Shown in pieces: positions 55,525 to 64,000 of a stretch of DNA of 64,000 nt; the stretch's first letter is position 1, and every line of letters begins with the position of its first letter. The translations under genes were made by a program, and so were the position numbers. Origin of the DNA: Thermoanaerobacterium sp. RBIITD (GTDB lineage Bacteria; Bacillota; Thermoanaerobacteria; Thermoanaerobacterales; Thermoanaerobacteraceae); the NCBI RefSeq assembly GCF_900205865.1, contig NZ_LT906662.1, forward strand, positions 1,364,001-1,428,000, read 5' to 3'. The notes below the pieces were generated by a model, which worked only from the letters and a program-made list of their open reading frames with translations, was not told where the DNA came from and did not search any database.

Positions 55525-57399
55525 CTATCTCCTTGCTTGTTGAAGATATATAAGAATAACCGATATATCCGCAGGTGAAACACCAGAAATTCTCGATGCC
55601 TGTCCAACAGATGTTGGCATTATAGCTTTTAGTTTTTGCCTTGCTTCTATGCTTATACCTTTTATATCATCATAATTTATCCAGGAAGGTATTCTTTTAT
55701 TCTCTAAGGATTTAAATCTCTCTACTTGCTGCAATTGCTTTTTTATATATCCCTCGTATTTTATATTGATATCAATTTGTTCCGCAACATCTTCCATTAT
55801 ATTATCTGGTCTTCCATTATCTATTATCTTTGATGAATGATAATCGATATCCGGCCTTTTTAATAAATCATATAATGTAATACCCGTTACAATTAATGAA
55901 CTACCTTTTGACTTTAAATATTCATTAACTTCCTGACAAGGTGTAATCATCAAATTTTTTAATCTTTTCATTTCATTCTCTAATTGTGTCTTTTTTTCCA
56001 AATATCTATTATATCTAATATCATCTACAAGTCCTACTTTCCTTCCTTTTTCAGTCAATCTTAAATCTGCGTTATCTTGTCTTAATAATAACCTATATTC
56101 TGCTCTTGATGTAAGCATCCTATATGGTTCATTTGTTCCTTTAGTCACAAGGTCATCAATAAGTACACCTATATATGCTTCAGACCTGTCAAGTATCAAT
56201 GGTTCCTTATTCATTAGCTTCATTGCTGCATTTATACCAGCTATAAGTCCTTGTGCTGCTGCTTCTTCATAGCCCGATGTTCCATTAACTTGACCTGCAA
56301 AAAATAATCCAGATATTGTTTTTAGTTCGAGGTTTTGCCTTAACTGTGTTGGATCAATACAATCATATTCAATTGCATACCCTGTCCTCATAACTTTGAC
56401 ATTCTCAAGACCTTTTATTGTCCTTAAAAATTGAATTTGCACATCTTCCGGCATACTTGATGACATACCTTGTACATACATTTCATTTGTATATAATCCT
56501 TCTGGTTCAATAAATAGCTGGTGTCTTTCTTTTTCAGGGAATTTAATAACTTTGTCCTCTATTGAAGGGCAATACCTTGGACCCACACCTTTTATCATGC
56601 CGCTATATAATGGTGATCTATTTATATTTTTTCTTATTATTTCATGAGTTTTTTCATTTGTATATGTAAGCCAACAAGGAACCTGTTCTATATTTATCTC
56701 ATCGTGCATAAATGAAAATGGTTTTATCACATCATCACCTGGCTGTATCTCCATTTCATCAAAATTTAGAGATTTTTTATCAACTCTTGCAGGAGTTCCT
56801 GTTTTAAACCTCATTAACTTAATATTAAGCCTCTCGAGAGATTTTGATAGCTCATTTGCAGGAAATAATCCATTCGGCCCACCGCTGTAACTTACATCTC
56901 CTATAATAATCCTTCCTCTAAGATATGTTCCTGTCGTTACAATACATGCCTTACATAAATATTTTGCACCAGTTTTTGTTATAACGCTCTTTACCTCATC
57001 ATTTTCTACTTCAATGTCAACTACTTCTGCTTGCTTTATATCTAAGTTCACTTGTTTTTCTAATGTATATTTCATATTAAATTGATATCTCTTTTTATCT
57101 GATTGAGCTCTTAATGCTCTTACAGCCGGTCCTTTGCTTGTATTTAATGTCCTTTCCTGTATCAATGTTTCATCTGTATTAATCCCCATTTGTCCTCCAA
57201 GAGCATCTATTTCCCTAACAAGATTTGACTTTGCTGGACCTCCTATAGCTGGATTACACGGCATTAGAGCAATTGAATCCAAATTAATCGCAAAAGCAAC
57301 TGTCTTAAGACCTAGCCTTGCTGTTGCAAGTGCCGCTTCACAACCTGCATGTCCGAGTCCAATTATTGCGACATCATAACAACCTGCATCGTATACCAT
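55525..57399 (-). CDS. mnmG: tRNA uridine-34 carboxymethylaminomethyl synthase subunit MnmG
   Basis: About 624 residues, normal length. FAD motif [51 protein letters not shown] and the C-terminal helical region [16 protein letters not shown]. With MnmE it modifies U34 of several tRNAs using glycine or ammonium and 5,10-methylene-THF. The ATG at 57399 has TAGGTG 5 nt upstream, which excludes the longer frame. It sits directly after mnmE. Confidence 0.97.
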   Translation of the reverse strand: MVYDAGCYDVAIIGLGHAGCEAALATARLGLKTVAFAINLDSIALMPCNPAIGGPAKSNLVREIDALGGQMGINTDETLIQERTLNTSKGPAVRALRAQSDKKRYQFNMKYTLEKQVNLDIKQAEVVDIEVENDEVKSVITKTGAKYLCKACIVTTGTYLRGRIIIGDVSYSGGPNGLFPANELSKSLERLNIKLMRFKTGTPARVDKKSLNFDEMEIQPGDDVIKPFSFMHDEINIEQVPCWLTYTNEKTHEIIRKNINRSPLYSGMIKGVGPRYCPSIEDKVIKFPEKERHQLFIEPEGLYTNEMYVQGMSSSMPEDVQIQFLRTIKGLENVKVMRTGYAIEYDCIDPTQLRQNLELKTISGLFFAGQVNGTSGYEEAAAQGLIAGINAAMKLMNKEPLILDRSEAYIGVLIDDLVTKGTNEPYRMLTSRAEYRLLLRQDNADLRLTEKGRKVGLVDDIRYNRYLEKKTQLENEMKRLKNLMITPCQEVNEYLKSKGSSLIVTGITLYDLLKRPDIDYHSSKIIDNGRPDNIMEDVAEQIDINIKYEGYIKKQLQQVERFKSLENKRIPSWINYDDIKGISIEARQKLKAIMPTSVGQASRISGVSPADISVILIYLQQARR

Positions 57400-57407
57400 A
57401 TAAACAC

Positions 57408-58784
57408 CTACTTTCCTACACAAAATTTTGAAAACACTTCATTTATCAGATCTTCATTGGCTGTTTCCCCTGTAATAAGACCAAGATTATCTATCGCCGA
57501 ATTTAAATCTATCGAAACAAAATCTTCTGTAAGGCCTTTATTTATTGTATCAAGGCATGATAATAAATTCTCCCTTGCTTTATATAACGCGTCTCTATGC
57601 CTCATATTCGTCAACAAAAACTCGTCATTTGATAATCCATTTTCAAATACCATGTTGTATACTGTATTTTCTAATATATCTAGTCCTTCGTTTGTTTTAG
57701 ATGATATTTTTATATATTTACTATTTGATATTTTACGTATTTCTTCTATATTTATATAAGAAGGTAAATCTATTTTATTCACTACATATATCACATTTTT
57801 GTTTTCAATAATATTTAAAATATCATAATCTTCCTTCTCTAATGGCCTTGAATTATCAAATACAAGAATTATAAGGTCTGCATTATTGATTGCTTCTTTG
57901 CTTCTTTCAACACCTATTTTTTCAACAACCTCTTTAGTCTCTCTTATTCCAGCCGTATCAATTAGCTTAATTGGTATTCCTCTAATATTAAGATACTCTT
58001 CAATTATATCCCTTGTTGTACCAGGTATATCTGTAACTATAGCTCTATTTTCATTTAATAAAGCGTTAAGCAATGATGATTTGCCCGCATTTGGCTTTCC
58101 TATAATTGCTGTATTAAGACCTTCCCGAATTATTCGACCTTTTTCCGATGACTCTATAATTTTATCAATTTTAAATATAGATTCTTTTATTCCATTTACT
58201 AATTCGTCATCCTTAAATAACTCTACATCTTCATCAGGAAAATCCATAAGTGCAAAAATATGTGCTATAAGCTTAACAAGGTCATTTTTTATCTCTTCTA
58301 TGCGGTTTTTTATACTTCCTTTTAATTGCATCATAGCATATTTATTTGAAAGAGATGTTTTAGACCTAATTATATCAATTACTGCTTCTGCTTGTGACAT
58401 GTCAATTCTACCATTTAAAAAAGCTCGTTTTGTAAATTCCCCTGGTTCAGCAAGCCTTGCACCATTTTTTAATACGAGTTCAAGAATTCTTTTTGCTGGT
58501 ATATATCCACCATGACAGTTTATCTCAACTACATCTTCTTTTGTATATGTGTTGGGACTTCTCATGACATTTACAAGCACTTCATCATATATTTCACCAT
58601 TATCTTTTTCATATATAAACCCATAATGTACTGTATGACTTTTCACATTTTTTAAATCAATATTTCTTTTTGATTTAAAAATATTTGATATGATTTGTAT
58701 TGCATTTTTTCCGCTAATTCTAACGATGCTTATTCCTGCCTCACCAACTGCTGTCGATATTGCAGCGATTGTATCATCTATCAT
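57408..58784 (-). CDS. mnmE: tRNA modification GTPase MnmE
   Basis: 458 residues. N-terminal folate-binding domain ([20 protein letters not shown]), inserted G domain with [14 protein letters not shown] near residue 225, DIPGTTRD and VNKID, and the C-terminal FCVGK with the CxGK Cys. It partners MnmG in U34 modification. Confidence 0.97.
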   Translation of the reverse strand: MIDDTIAAISTAVGEAGISIVRISGKNAIQIISNIFKSKRNIDLKNVKSHTVHYGFIYEKDNGEIYDEVLVNVMRSPNTYTKEDVVEINCHGGYIPAKRILELVLKNGARLAEPGEFTKRAFLNGRIDMSQAEAVIDIIRSKTSLSNKYAMMQLKGSIKNRIEEIKNDLVKLIAHIFALMDFPDEDVELFKDDELVNGIKESIFKIDKIIESSEKGRIIREGLNTAIIGKPNAGKSSLLNALLNENRAIVTDIPGTTRDIIEEYLNIRGIPIKLIDTAGIRETKEVVEKIGVERSKEAINNADLIILVFDNSRPLEKEDYDILNIIENKNVIYVVNKIDLPSYINIEEIRKISNSKYIKISSKTNEGLDILENTVYNMVFENGLSNDEFLLTNMRHRDALYKARENLLSCLDTINKGLTEDFVSIDLNSAIDNLGLITGETANEDLINEVFSKFCVGK

Positions 58785-58850
58785 ATAACCACCAAACTTT
58801 CTAACTTAAATATGATAATATATCACAATAAAATTATTTTCAATAGAAAA

Positions 58851-58876
58851 AGAAAAAATACCCACTTACGGGTATT
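58851..58876 (-). terminator. Terminator after jag
   Basis: Minus strand: ATACCC and GGGTAT pair around 6 nt with a following TTTTTTC, between jag and mnmE. Confidence 0.8.
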
Positions 58877-59496
58877 TATTTCAGTGAAATTGTAACTCTT
58901 CTATTGGGCTCTTCACCTTCGCTGAAGGTTTCTATATCCGGATCATCCTGAAGTGCTAAATGAATTATCCTTCTCTCATTGGCATTCATCGGTTCCAATG
59001 TTATGCTTTTGTTTTCTTCTTTTACCCTTCGTGCAATTTTGTTTGCCAAATTAATCAATATTTTCTCTCTTTTTTCACGGTAATTTTCTGCATCTATCAG
59101 TACTCTCTTATGAATTCCCTCGTTATTTTTTTTATTTACTACAAGTGATGTTAAATACTGAAGGGAATCCAAAGTCTCGCCCCTATAGCCAATTAATAAA
59201 CCAACGCTTTTACCCTTTAGATTTATCAGTATATTGTTGCCCCTTTCTTCCACATCATACTTTACATCGATATCCATTAAATTTATTATTCCATCTAAAA
59301 ACTTTTTTGCACTTTCCTTTAATATATCTTTAACAATTATTTTAACAATTGCCTGTTTTCCAAGTAAACCAAGAAATCCTTTACTGCCCTCATCAATTAC
59401 CTCAATATCCACCATGTCCCTAGTAATATTCAATTCGCTTAAAGCCGCACCAATAGCATCATCAACTGTTTTTCCCGTTTTTATTATTTCCCTCAT
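58876..59496 (-). CDS. jag: Jag/KhpB RNA-binding protein
   Basis: 206 residues. Jag N-domain (VDDAIGAALSELNI; GFLGLLGKQAIVKI), a KH-like domain with LLIGYRGETLDSLQYL, and an R3H domain near the end (ANERRIIHLALQDD). It binds RNA and is encoded with yidC in most Firmicutes. GGGAGAG lies 7 nt before the ATG, which lies inside the 3' end of yidC. Confidence 0.95.
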   Translation of the reverse strand: MREIIKTGKTVDDAIGAALSELNITRDMVDIEVIDEGSKGFLGLLGKQAIVKIIVKDILKESAKKFLDGIINLMDIDVKYDVEERGNNILINLKGKSVGLLIGYRGETLDSLQYLTSLVVNKKNNEGIHKRVLIDAENYREKREKILINLANKIARRVKEENKSITLEPMNANERRIIHLALQDDPDIETFSEGEEPNRRVTISLK

Positions 59497-60118
59497 TCAA
59501 AGACTCTCCCTTCATAGATACGGTAGGTCTTAAGAAGAAATATTGCTGCAATATCTGAAATATGTTGCTTGTAACCCAATATATTCCTACACCTGCCGGT
59601 AGCGAAACAGTAATCCAAATCATAAAAGCCGACATAATTAAATTCATAGACTTTTGATTACTGTCTGTCTGTATCATTGCAGACGAAATATATGTCGTCA
59701 CACCTGATAAAATCGGCAATATATAATATGGATCTCTGCTTGAAAGACTTTTTAGCCATAAAAAAGATGCAGTATTAAAATCAGGATAAGTTCTCAACAT
59801 AGTAAATAATGGCCACAAAATAATTAGTGGTAGTAACATTGGAAGACATCCACTCATAGGATTTACATTTTTTTCTTTGTATAATTTCATCATTTCTTGA
59901 TTTAATTTTTGTGGATCTTTTGAATATTTTTTCTTTAACTCCTCTATAAGTGGATTTATTTCTTTCATCTTTCTCATCGTTCCCATTTGCTGAACATAAA
60001 ATGGCAAAAGAACAAATCTAATTAAAATTGTAAATATAATTATAGCAATCCCATAATTTCCGACAAAACCATATATAAACTTCAATAGCTGGCCAAGGTA
60101 CATACCAATAGTTGCCAT
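59462..60118 (-). CDS. yidC: Membrane protein insertase YidC/SpoIIIJ
   Basis: 218 residues with about five membrane helices. KFIYGFVGNYGIAIIIFTIL, then MKEINPLIEELKKKYSKDPQ, and NPMSGCLPMLLPLIILWPLF are OxaI/YidC marks. It inserts membrane proteins. It is a little shorter than Bacillus SpoIIIJ and has no obvious lipobox Cys at the start. The 3' end overlaps jag by 35 bp. Confidence 0.95.
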   Translation of the reverse strand: MATIGMYLGQLLKFIYGFVGNYGIAIIIFTILIRFVLLPFYVQQMGTMRKMKEINPLIEELKKKYSKDPQKLNQEMMKLYKEKNVNPMSGCLPMLLPLIILWPLFTMLRTYPDFNTASFLWLKSLSSRDPYYILPILSGVTTYISSAMIQTDSNQKSMNLIMSAFMIWITVSLPAGVGIYWVTSNIFQILQQYFFLRPTVSMKGESLNEGNNKNGKNS

Positions 60119-60133
60119 TTCAAACCTCCTAAA

Positions 60134-60343
60134 CTATTTTACTGGATCATATCCACCAGGATTAAATGGATTACACCTTATTATCCTCCAGATAGCCATT
60201 AATCCACCCTTAAAAATACCATATTTTTTTATAGCATCTATAGCATATTGGGAACAAGTAGGATAAAACCTGCAAGATTTTGGCTTCAATGGGGATAAAA
60301 ATTTTTGATAAAATTTTATTAAATATATAAAAATATACCTCAT
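60134..60343 (-). CDS. yidD: Membrane insertion efficiency factor YidD
   Basis: 69 residues: [38 protein letters not shown] and [12 protein letters not shown] with the conserved Cys residues of the family. It aids YidC-dependent insertion. The start overlaps the rnpA stop by one base. Confidence 0.96.
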   Translation of the reverse strand: MRYIFIYLIKFYQKFLSPLKPKSCRFYPTCSQYAIDAIKKYGIFKGGLMAIWRIIRCNPFNPGGYDPVK

Positions 60344-60678
60344 TATTTATTCACCTTCACAAGAGGTGTCTTTTTAATCAGTCTTTTCATTGCATTTCTT
60401 AATATATAATAGTCTGCCTCAACAATTTTATTCCTTGCAATAAAAATAATATCATAACCTTTAACTAAATCAGCATCTATTTGTCTAAAATTTTCGAATA
60501 ATAATCTTTTATAGCGATTTCTAACAACACTTTTTCCTATCTTTTTACTTACGGAAAAACCAACTCTATTTATATTCATATTATTCGAAATGTAGTACAT
60601 TACAATGTATTGATTTGCAAGAGATTTACCGTTATTATATATATTTTTAAAATCTCTTCTTCTTTTAATTTTTATCAT
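60343..60678 (-). CDS. rnpA: Ribonuclease P protein component
   Basis: 111 residues. [19 protein letters not shown] and the RNR box [18 protein letters not shown] are RnpA marks. It binds RNase P RNA to mature tRNA 5' ends. GGAGG is about 16 nt from the ATG, further than ideal; no better in-frame start is seen. Confidence 0.96.
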   Translation of the reverse strand: MIKIKRRRDFKNIYNNGKSLANQYIVMYYISNNMNINRVGFSVSKKIGKSVVRNRYKRLLFENFRQIDADLVKGYDIIFIARNKIVEADYYILRNAMKRLIKKTPLVKVNK

Positions 60679-60704
60679 ATCTATACAATATAAACCTCCG
60701 ATTG

Positions 60705-60728
60705 CAAAAAAGGCCTAATAAAGGCCTT
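60705..60728 (-). terminator. Terminator between rpmH and rnpA
   Basis: Minus strand: AAGGCCT and AGGCCTT pair around 5 nt, followed by TTTT. It probably lets L34 be made in excess of RnpA by partial read-through. Confidence 0.75.
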
Positions 60729-60730
60729 CC

Positions 60731-60865
60731 TTATGCTGTCAACTTATGTCTACCTTTTCTCCTTCTTCTTCTTAAAACATTACGACCGTTTTTTGTAGAC
60801 ATCCTTTTTCTAAAACCATGTTCCATTTTTCTATGCCTAACTTTTGGCTGATGTGTACGTAACAC
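60731..60865 (-). CDS. rpmH: 50S ribosomal protein L34
   Basis: 44 residues: [20 protein letters not shown], then [17 protein letters not shown]. The GTG at 60865 is chosen because AGGAGG lies 7 nt upstream and the length then matches L34 exactly. It is the first gene left of oriC, as in nearly all Firmicutes. Confidence 0.97.
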   Translation of the reverse strand: MLRTHQPKVRHRKMEHGFRKRMSTKNGRNVLRRRRRKGRHKLTA

Positions 60866-60901
60866 GACAACACCTCCTAATACCTTCAAAATGCTAATAA
60901 G

Positions 60902-60930
60902 ATTATATCGTTTATTTATAAACATGTCAA
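60902..60930 (-). promoter_or_regulatory. Consensus promoter of rpmH
   Basis: Minus strand: perfect TTGACA, 17-bp spacer, perfect TATAAT, about 37 bp upstream of the GTG start. Confidence 0.92.
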
Positions 60931-61356
60931 TAAATTAATCTATCATTGTTGTTATTAACAACTTAAGAAGATTTATTCATATGTTGTTGATAAATTTAAT
61001 TTTTTTATTGATAATATGTTAATAATTTGATATCATATAATCGATATTGTTAATAAGACAGATTTTTTATGCCCAAAAATATTCAGTTATTCACAGATTG
61101 TGTATAAATCTGTGAATAACTTGTTATTATTTCAATATGTTTCTATTTTTAATTCTATATTTAAGGTTTTATAAGCCTTTTTAGATATATATTTTTAATA
61201 AAATTTTATACACAGCATATTAATAACTAATAAAAATGCGTAGTATAAAAATTTTTATTTGATTATTTAACAAGATATATTAACATGTTAAATATATCAA
61301 CAATAATTACTTTCACTTAATTAACAACTTGTTCATATTGTGTAGGAGGTCAAAAA
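60931..61356. other. Replication origin region oriC (rpmH-dnaA interval)
   Basis: A very AT-rich interval with four 9-mer DnaA boxes in 128 bp: TTATTCACA 61087-61095 (+), TGTGTATAA 61099-61107 (-), TGTGAATAA 61111-61119 (-) and TTATACACA 61206-61214 (+). AT-rich tracts on both sides could be the unwinding element. A further TTATTCACA lies at 62774-62782, between dnaA and dnaN, which suggests a bipartite origin as in Bacillus. Confidence 0.85.
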
Positions 61357-62688
61357 ATGTATGATGATTGTTTCGCACTCTGGGACGCTATATTTGAAAA
61401 ACTTAAAAGTGAACTAACATCAACTAGCTATACAACATGGCTTGTTCATTTAAAACCCGTAGCACTTATAGATGATATATTAATACTTTCAACAGTAAAT
61501 GTATTTACAAAAAATATTATAAATGGAAGATATTTAAATGTAATATATGAAGCTGCTAAAGCCATAACAAATAAAAACATCGAAATTAAGATCGTTTCAG
61601 AAGATGAGGAAGAATACAAGAAAATAAAAGAAACTATACAAGATAAAAATGAAAAAGAAAAAGCCGTTTCAAATATGTTAAACCCTAAATATACTTTTGA
61701 TACTTTTGTTGTTGGTAACAGTAATAAATTGGCACATGCCGCATGCTTAGCTGTAGCACAATCACCCGCAAGAGCATACAATCCACTATTTATATACGGC
61801 GGCGTTGGTCTCGGTAAAACACATCTAATGCATGCAATCGGTCATTTTGTGTTAGAACACAATAGCAATACAAAAATAATGTATGTTACATCAGAGACAT
61901 TTACAAATGAATTAGTTAATTCAATAAAAGATGATAAAAATGAAGAATTTAGAAGTAAATACAGGAATATGGATATACTCTTAATTGATGATATACAATT
62001 TATAGCAAAAAAAGAAAGGACACAAGAAGAATTCTTCCATACATTCAATACGCTTTATGAGGCTAATAAACAGATTATCGTATCCAGTGATCGGCCACCA
62101 AAGGAAATACCAACATTAGAAGACAGACTTAGATCACGATTTGAATGGGGTTTAATAGCTGATATTCAGCCACCTGATTTTGAAACAAGAATAGCTATAT
62201 TAAAGAAAAAAGCTCAAAATGAAAATTTAAATATACCAGATGATGTCCTTACATATATTGCTGAAAAAATTCCTTCAAATATAAGAGAATTAGAAGGTGC
62301 ATTGATAAGAATTGTTGCATTTTCATCTCTTACAAAAGCAAATATAGATTTAGATCTTGCTAAAGATGCATTAAAGGACATAATATCAAACAAAGTTAGA
62401 AAAATAACTGTAAAACTCATTCAGGAAGAGGTTTGCAAATATTACAATATTAAATATGAAGATTTTATTTCAAAAAAACGGACAAAAACAATTGCATTTC
62501 CAAGACAGATCGCTATGTATCTTGCAAGGGAAATGACTGATTTATCATTGCCTAAAATAGGTGAAGAATTTGGCAAAGACCATACAACAGTTATACATGC
62601 TTATGATAAAATATCAACCGATATAAAAGATGATGAATCGCTTAAAAATCAGATAGAAGAGTTAAAAAAGAGAATTAAAGGTTTTTAA
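61357..62688 (+). CDS. dnaA: Chromosomal replication initiator protein DnaA
   Basis: 443 residues. N-terminal DnaB-interacting domain, short linker (about 95-105), AAA+ core with Walker [16 protein letters not shown] near residue 148 and [13 protein letters not shown] near 208, and the DNA-binding signature [19 protein letters not shown] near 400. It binds the boxes on either side of its gene and opens the origin. GGAGG lies 9 nt before the ATG. Confidence 0.98.
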   Translation: MYDDCFALWDAIFEKLKSELTSTSYTTWLVHLKPVALIDDILILSTVNVFTKNIINGRYLNVIYEAAKAITNKNIEIKIVSEDEEEYKKIKETIQDKNEKEKAVSNMLNPKYTFDTFVVGNSNKLAHAACLAVAQSPARAYNPLFIYGGVGLGKTHLMHAIGHFVLEHNSNTKIMYVTSETFTNELVNSIKDDKNEEFRSKYRNMDILLIDDIQFIAKKERTQEEFFHTFNTLYEANKQIIVSSDRPPKEIPTLEDRLRSRFEWGLIADIQPPDFETRIAILKKKAQNENLNIPDDVLTYIAEKIPSNIRELEGALIRIVAFSSLTKANIDLDLAKDALKDIISNKVRKITVKLIQEEVCKYYNIKYEDFISKKRTKTIAFPRQIAMYLAREMTDLSLPKIGEEFGKDHTTVIHAYDKISTDIKDDESLKNQIEELKKRIKGF

Positions 62689-62773
62689 CATATCCACGTT
62701 GATATGTTGTTGATAACATTAATGTTTTAGAACTTGTTAATATTGTTGATAAAATTTTATAATAGTATATAAG

Positions 62774-62782
62774 TTATTCACA
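62774..62782 (+). promoter_or_regulatory. DnaA box between dnaA and dnaN
   Basis: TTATTCACA, identical to the box at 61087-61095, in the 225-bp dnaA-dnaN spacer. Confidence 0.6.
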
Positions 62783-62913
62783 GCTTATAGTAAGCTTTTA
62801 TCTTTATTTAAGGGCATTTTTGCACAAATTAACAGGTTCTAATACTACTACTATTATTATCTATTATATTCTTTTTTATAATAAAATATGCTTAAAAGGA
62901 GCGAAAATTTTTT

Positions 62914-64000
62914 ATGAAATTTTCTTGTGATAAAAATTCATTATTAGATGCCGTAAATAAAGTTATAAAAGGGGTTACCCCCCGTACTACCCTCCCTATA
63001 TTGCAAGGTATACTAATAAAATCCTTTGATGATAAAATATTGATGTATTCTACAGATATGGAGATCGGTATAGAATGTAAACTTAATGCCAAAATTGAGG
63101 AAAGTGGAAGTATTGTTGTATCATCGAAAGTCTTCTCAGAACTTGTAAGGAAACTTCCAGATGACATTGTTTATTTTAATTCAGATGAAAATAGCATAGT
63201 AAATATTAAATGTGGCTTATCGGACTTTACTATATCAGGTAATTCTTCAGATGAGTTCCCCGAAATTCCTGAGATAATAAAGGAAATGACTATTAAGATT
63301 AATCAGAACATTTTAAAAGACATGATAAGACAGACGTCTTTTTGTGTTGCACAAGAAATGACAAGACCTATATTGACAGGAATACTTTTGGAAATAAACA
63401 AAAATCAAATCAATATGGTGGCACTTGATGGATACCGCATGGCATTAAAAAAATATACATCAGATGATGTATTATTAAAAGACTATGACAATTTTAGTGT
63501 TGTTATACCGGGTACTACGGTAAATGAGCTTATAAGAATCATGAGCGATGATGATAGTATTGTTGAAATTTCTTTTACAAATAACCAAGTATTATTTGAA
63601 ATGGATGATACTAAAGTTATATCAAAGCTTTTAGAAGGGAACTATATGAATTATAAAGCGGTATTGCCGAGGGATTTTAAATTAATTGTGAATGTTGGTA
63701 AAGATGATTTGTTAGGTGCAATAGAGAGGGCATCATTACTTGCATCAGGAAAAAATAATTTGATTAAATTTACTTTTAATGAAAAAGAGCTTGTTATATC
63801 ATCAAATTCTGATAAGGGTAAGATGTTTGAAAAAGTAAATGTTGATATAGAAGGAAATTTAATAGAAATTGCATTTAACTCGAGATACCTATTGGAGGCT
63901 TTAAGGGTTATTGATTCAGATAAAATAAAAATGAATTTAATAAATAGCATTAATCCAATGATAATAACACCTGAAAAAAATGAAGATTATATATATATGG
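62914..64000 (+). CDS. dnaN: DNA polymerase III beta sliding clamp (3' end outside window)
   Basis: About 362 codons are visible with no stop before the window ends, roughly 95% of the protein. MKFSCDKNSLLDAVNKVIKG, TTLPILQGILIKSF, TRPILTGILLEI, VALDGYRMALKKY and a final MIITPEKNEDYIYM block are the three-domain clamp marks. It tethers polymerase to DNA. AAAAGGAG lies upstream of the ATG. Order dnaA-dnaN is standard. Confidence 0.97.
   Translation, partial: MKFSCDKNSLLDAVNKVIKGVTPRTTLPILQGILIKSFDDKILMYSTDMEIGIECKLNAKIEESGSIVVSSKVFSELVRKLPDDIVYFNSDENSIVNIKCGLSDFTISGNSSDEFPEIPEIIKEMTIKINQNILKDMIRQTSFCVAQEMTRPILTGILLEINKNQINMVALDGYRMALKKYTSDDVLLKDYDNFSVVIPGTTVNELIRIMSDDDSIVEISFTNNQVLFEMDDTKVISKLLEGNYMNYKAVLPRDFKLIVNVGKDDLLGAIERASLLASGKNNLIKFTFNEKELVISSNSDKGKMFEKVNVDIEGNLIEIAFNSRYLLEALRVIDSDKIKMNLINSINPMIITPEKNEDYIYM

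Noticed and set aside
57886-58515. 209-codon plus-strand frame inside mnmE
   Set aside because: Antisense shadow; mnmE is certain on the minus strand.

Overview
The window (about 33% GC by eye) looks like the replication-origin region of an anaerobic, endospore-forming, low-GC Firmicute. The gene content best fits a thermophilic clostridium of the Thermoanaerobacterium/Thermoanaerobacter group. That assignment is inference from gene content and order: yyaC and ytaF sporulation genes, an HydE hydrogenase maturase, cyanophycin genes, nif remnants, and the canonical rpmH-rnpA-yidD-yidC-jag-mnmE-mnmG-rsmG-noc-parA-parB string running away from dnaA. Most genes are on the minus strand, pointing away from oriC at about 60.9-61.35 kb; dnaA and the 3'-truncated dnaN are on the plus strand to its right.

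Region by region. 0-9.1 kb: the end of a DnaC-like loader, a membrane M1 peptidase, a secreted purple-acid-phosphatase-like enzyme behind a strong candidate Pho box, YtaF, an SH3 protein, a class B PBP and a phosphodiester glycosidase. 9.1-15.8 kb: an accessory, scarred region with two remnants of a PD-(D/E)XK (Rpn-like) nuclease family (one at 4.3 kb), a truncated type II thioesterase with a nitroreductase, a 99%-identical but internally deleted and frameshifted second copy of the phosphatase, a c-di-GMP signalling pair, and IS21-like and tyrosine-recombinase remnants beside tRNA-Thr. 16-24 kb: purA, an FAD enzyme, a two-gene ThrE exporter, an MCP, a XapX small protein and a two-component system. 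24-29.4 kb: nifB-nifX-modA-modB, apparently intact, divergent from a badly decayed nifH/D/K/I cluster. 29.4-32.5 kb: an operon behind an M-box Mg2+ riboswitch encoding a soluble MgtE_N/CBS protein, an atypical Nramp-family transporter and a Met/His-rich small protein. 32.5-41.2 kb: Crp regulator, dnaB, rplI, gdpP, yybS, MazG-like, rpsR, ssb, rpsF, DUF951, MscS, CvpA. 41.27-43.0 kb: an intact ISLre2-type element. 43-51.2 kb: yyaC, cphA-cphB, a lipid kinase, DUF4446, a cysteine desulfurase and a DUF3343-HydE fusion. 51.2-61 kb: partition, tRNA-modification and membrane-insertion genes up to oriC.

The most interesting points are the fossil nitrogenase locus (nifH with an in-frame loss of about 60 residues including a cluster cysteine, and lost start codons) next to intact cofactor and molybdate genes; the promoter plus two tandem terminator-like hairpins in the nifB leader; the M-box operon with its candidate leader ORF and Met-rich third gene; the six-hexamer Pho box; and the recent partial duplication of the phosphatase gene. 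No CRISPR array or obvious defence island was seen. All homology calls come from motif recognition by eye, not database search.
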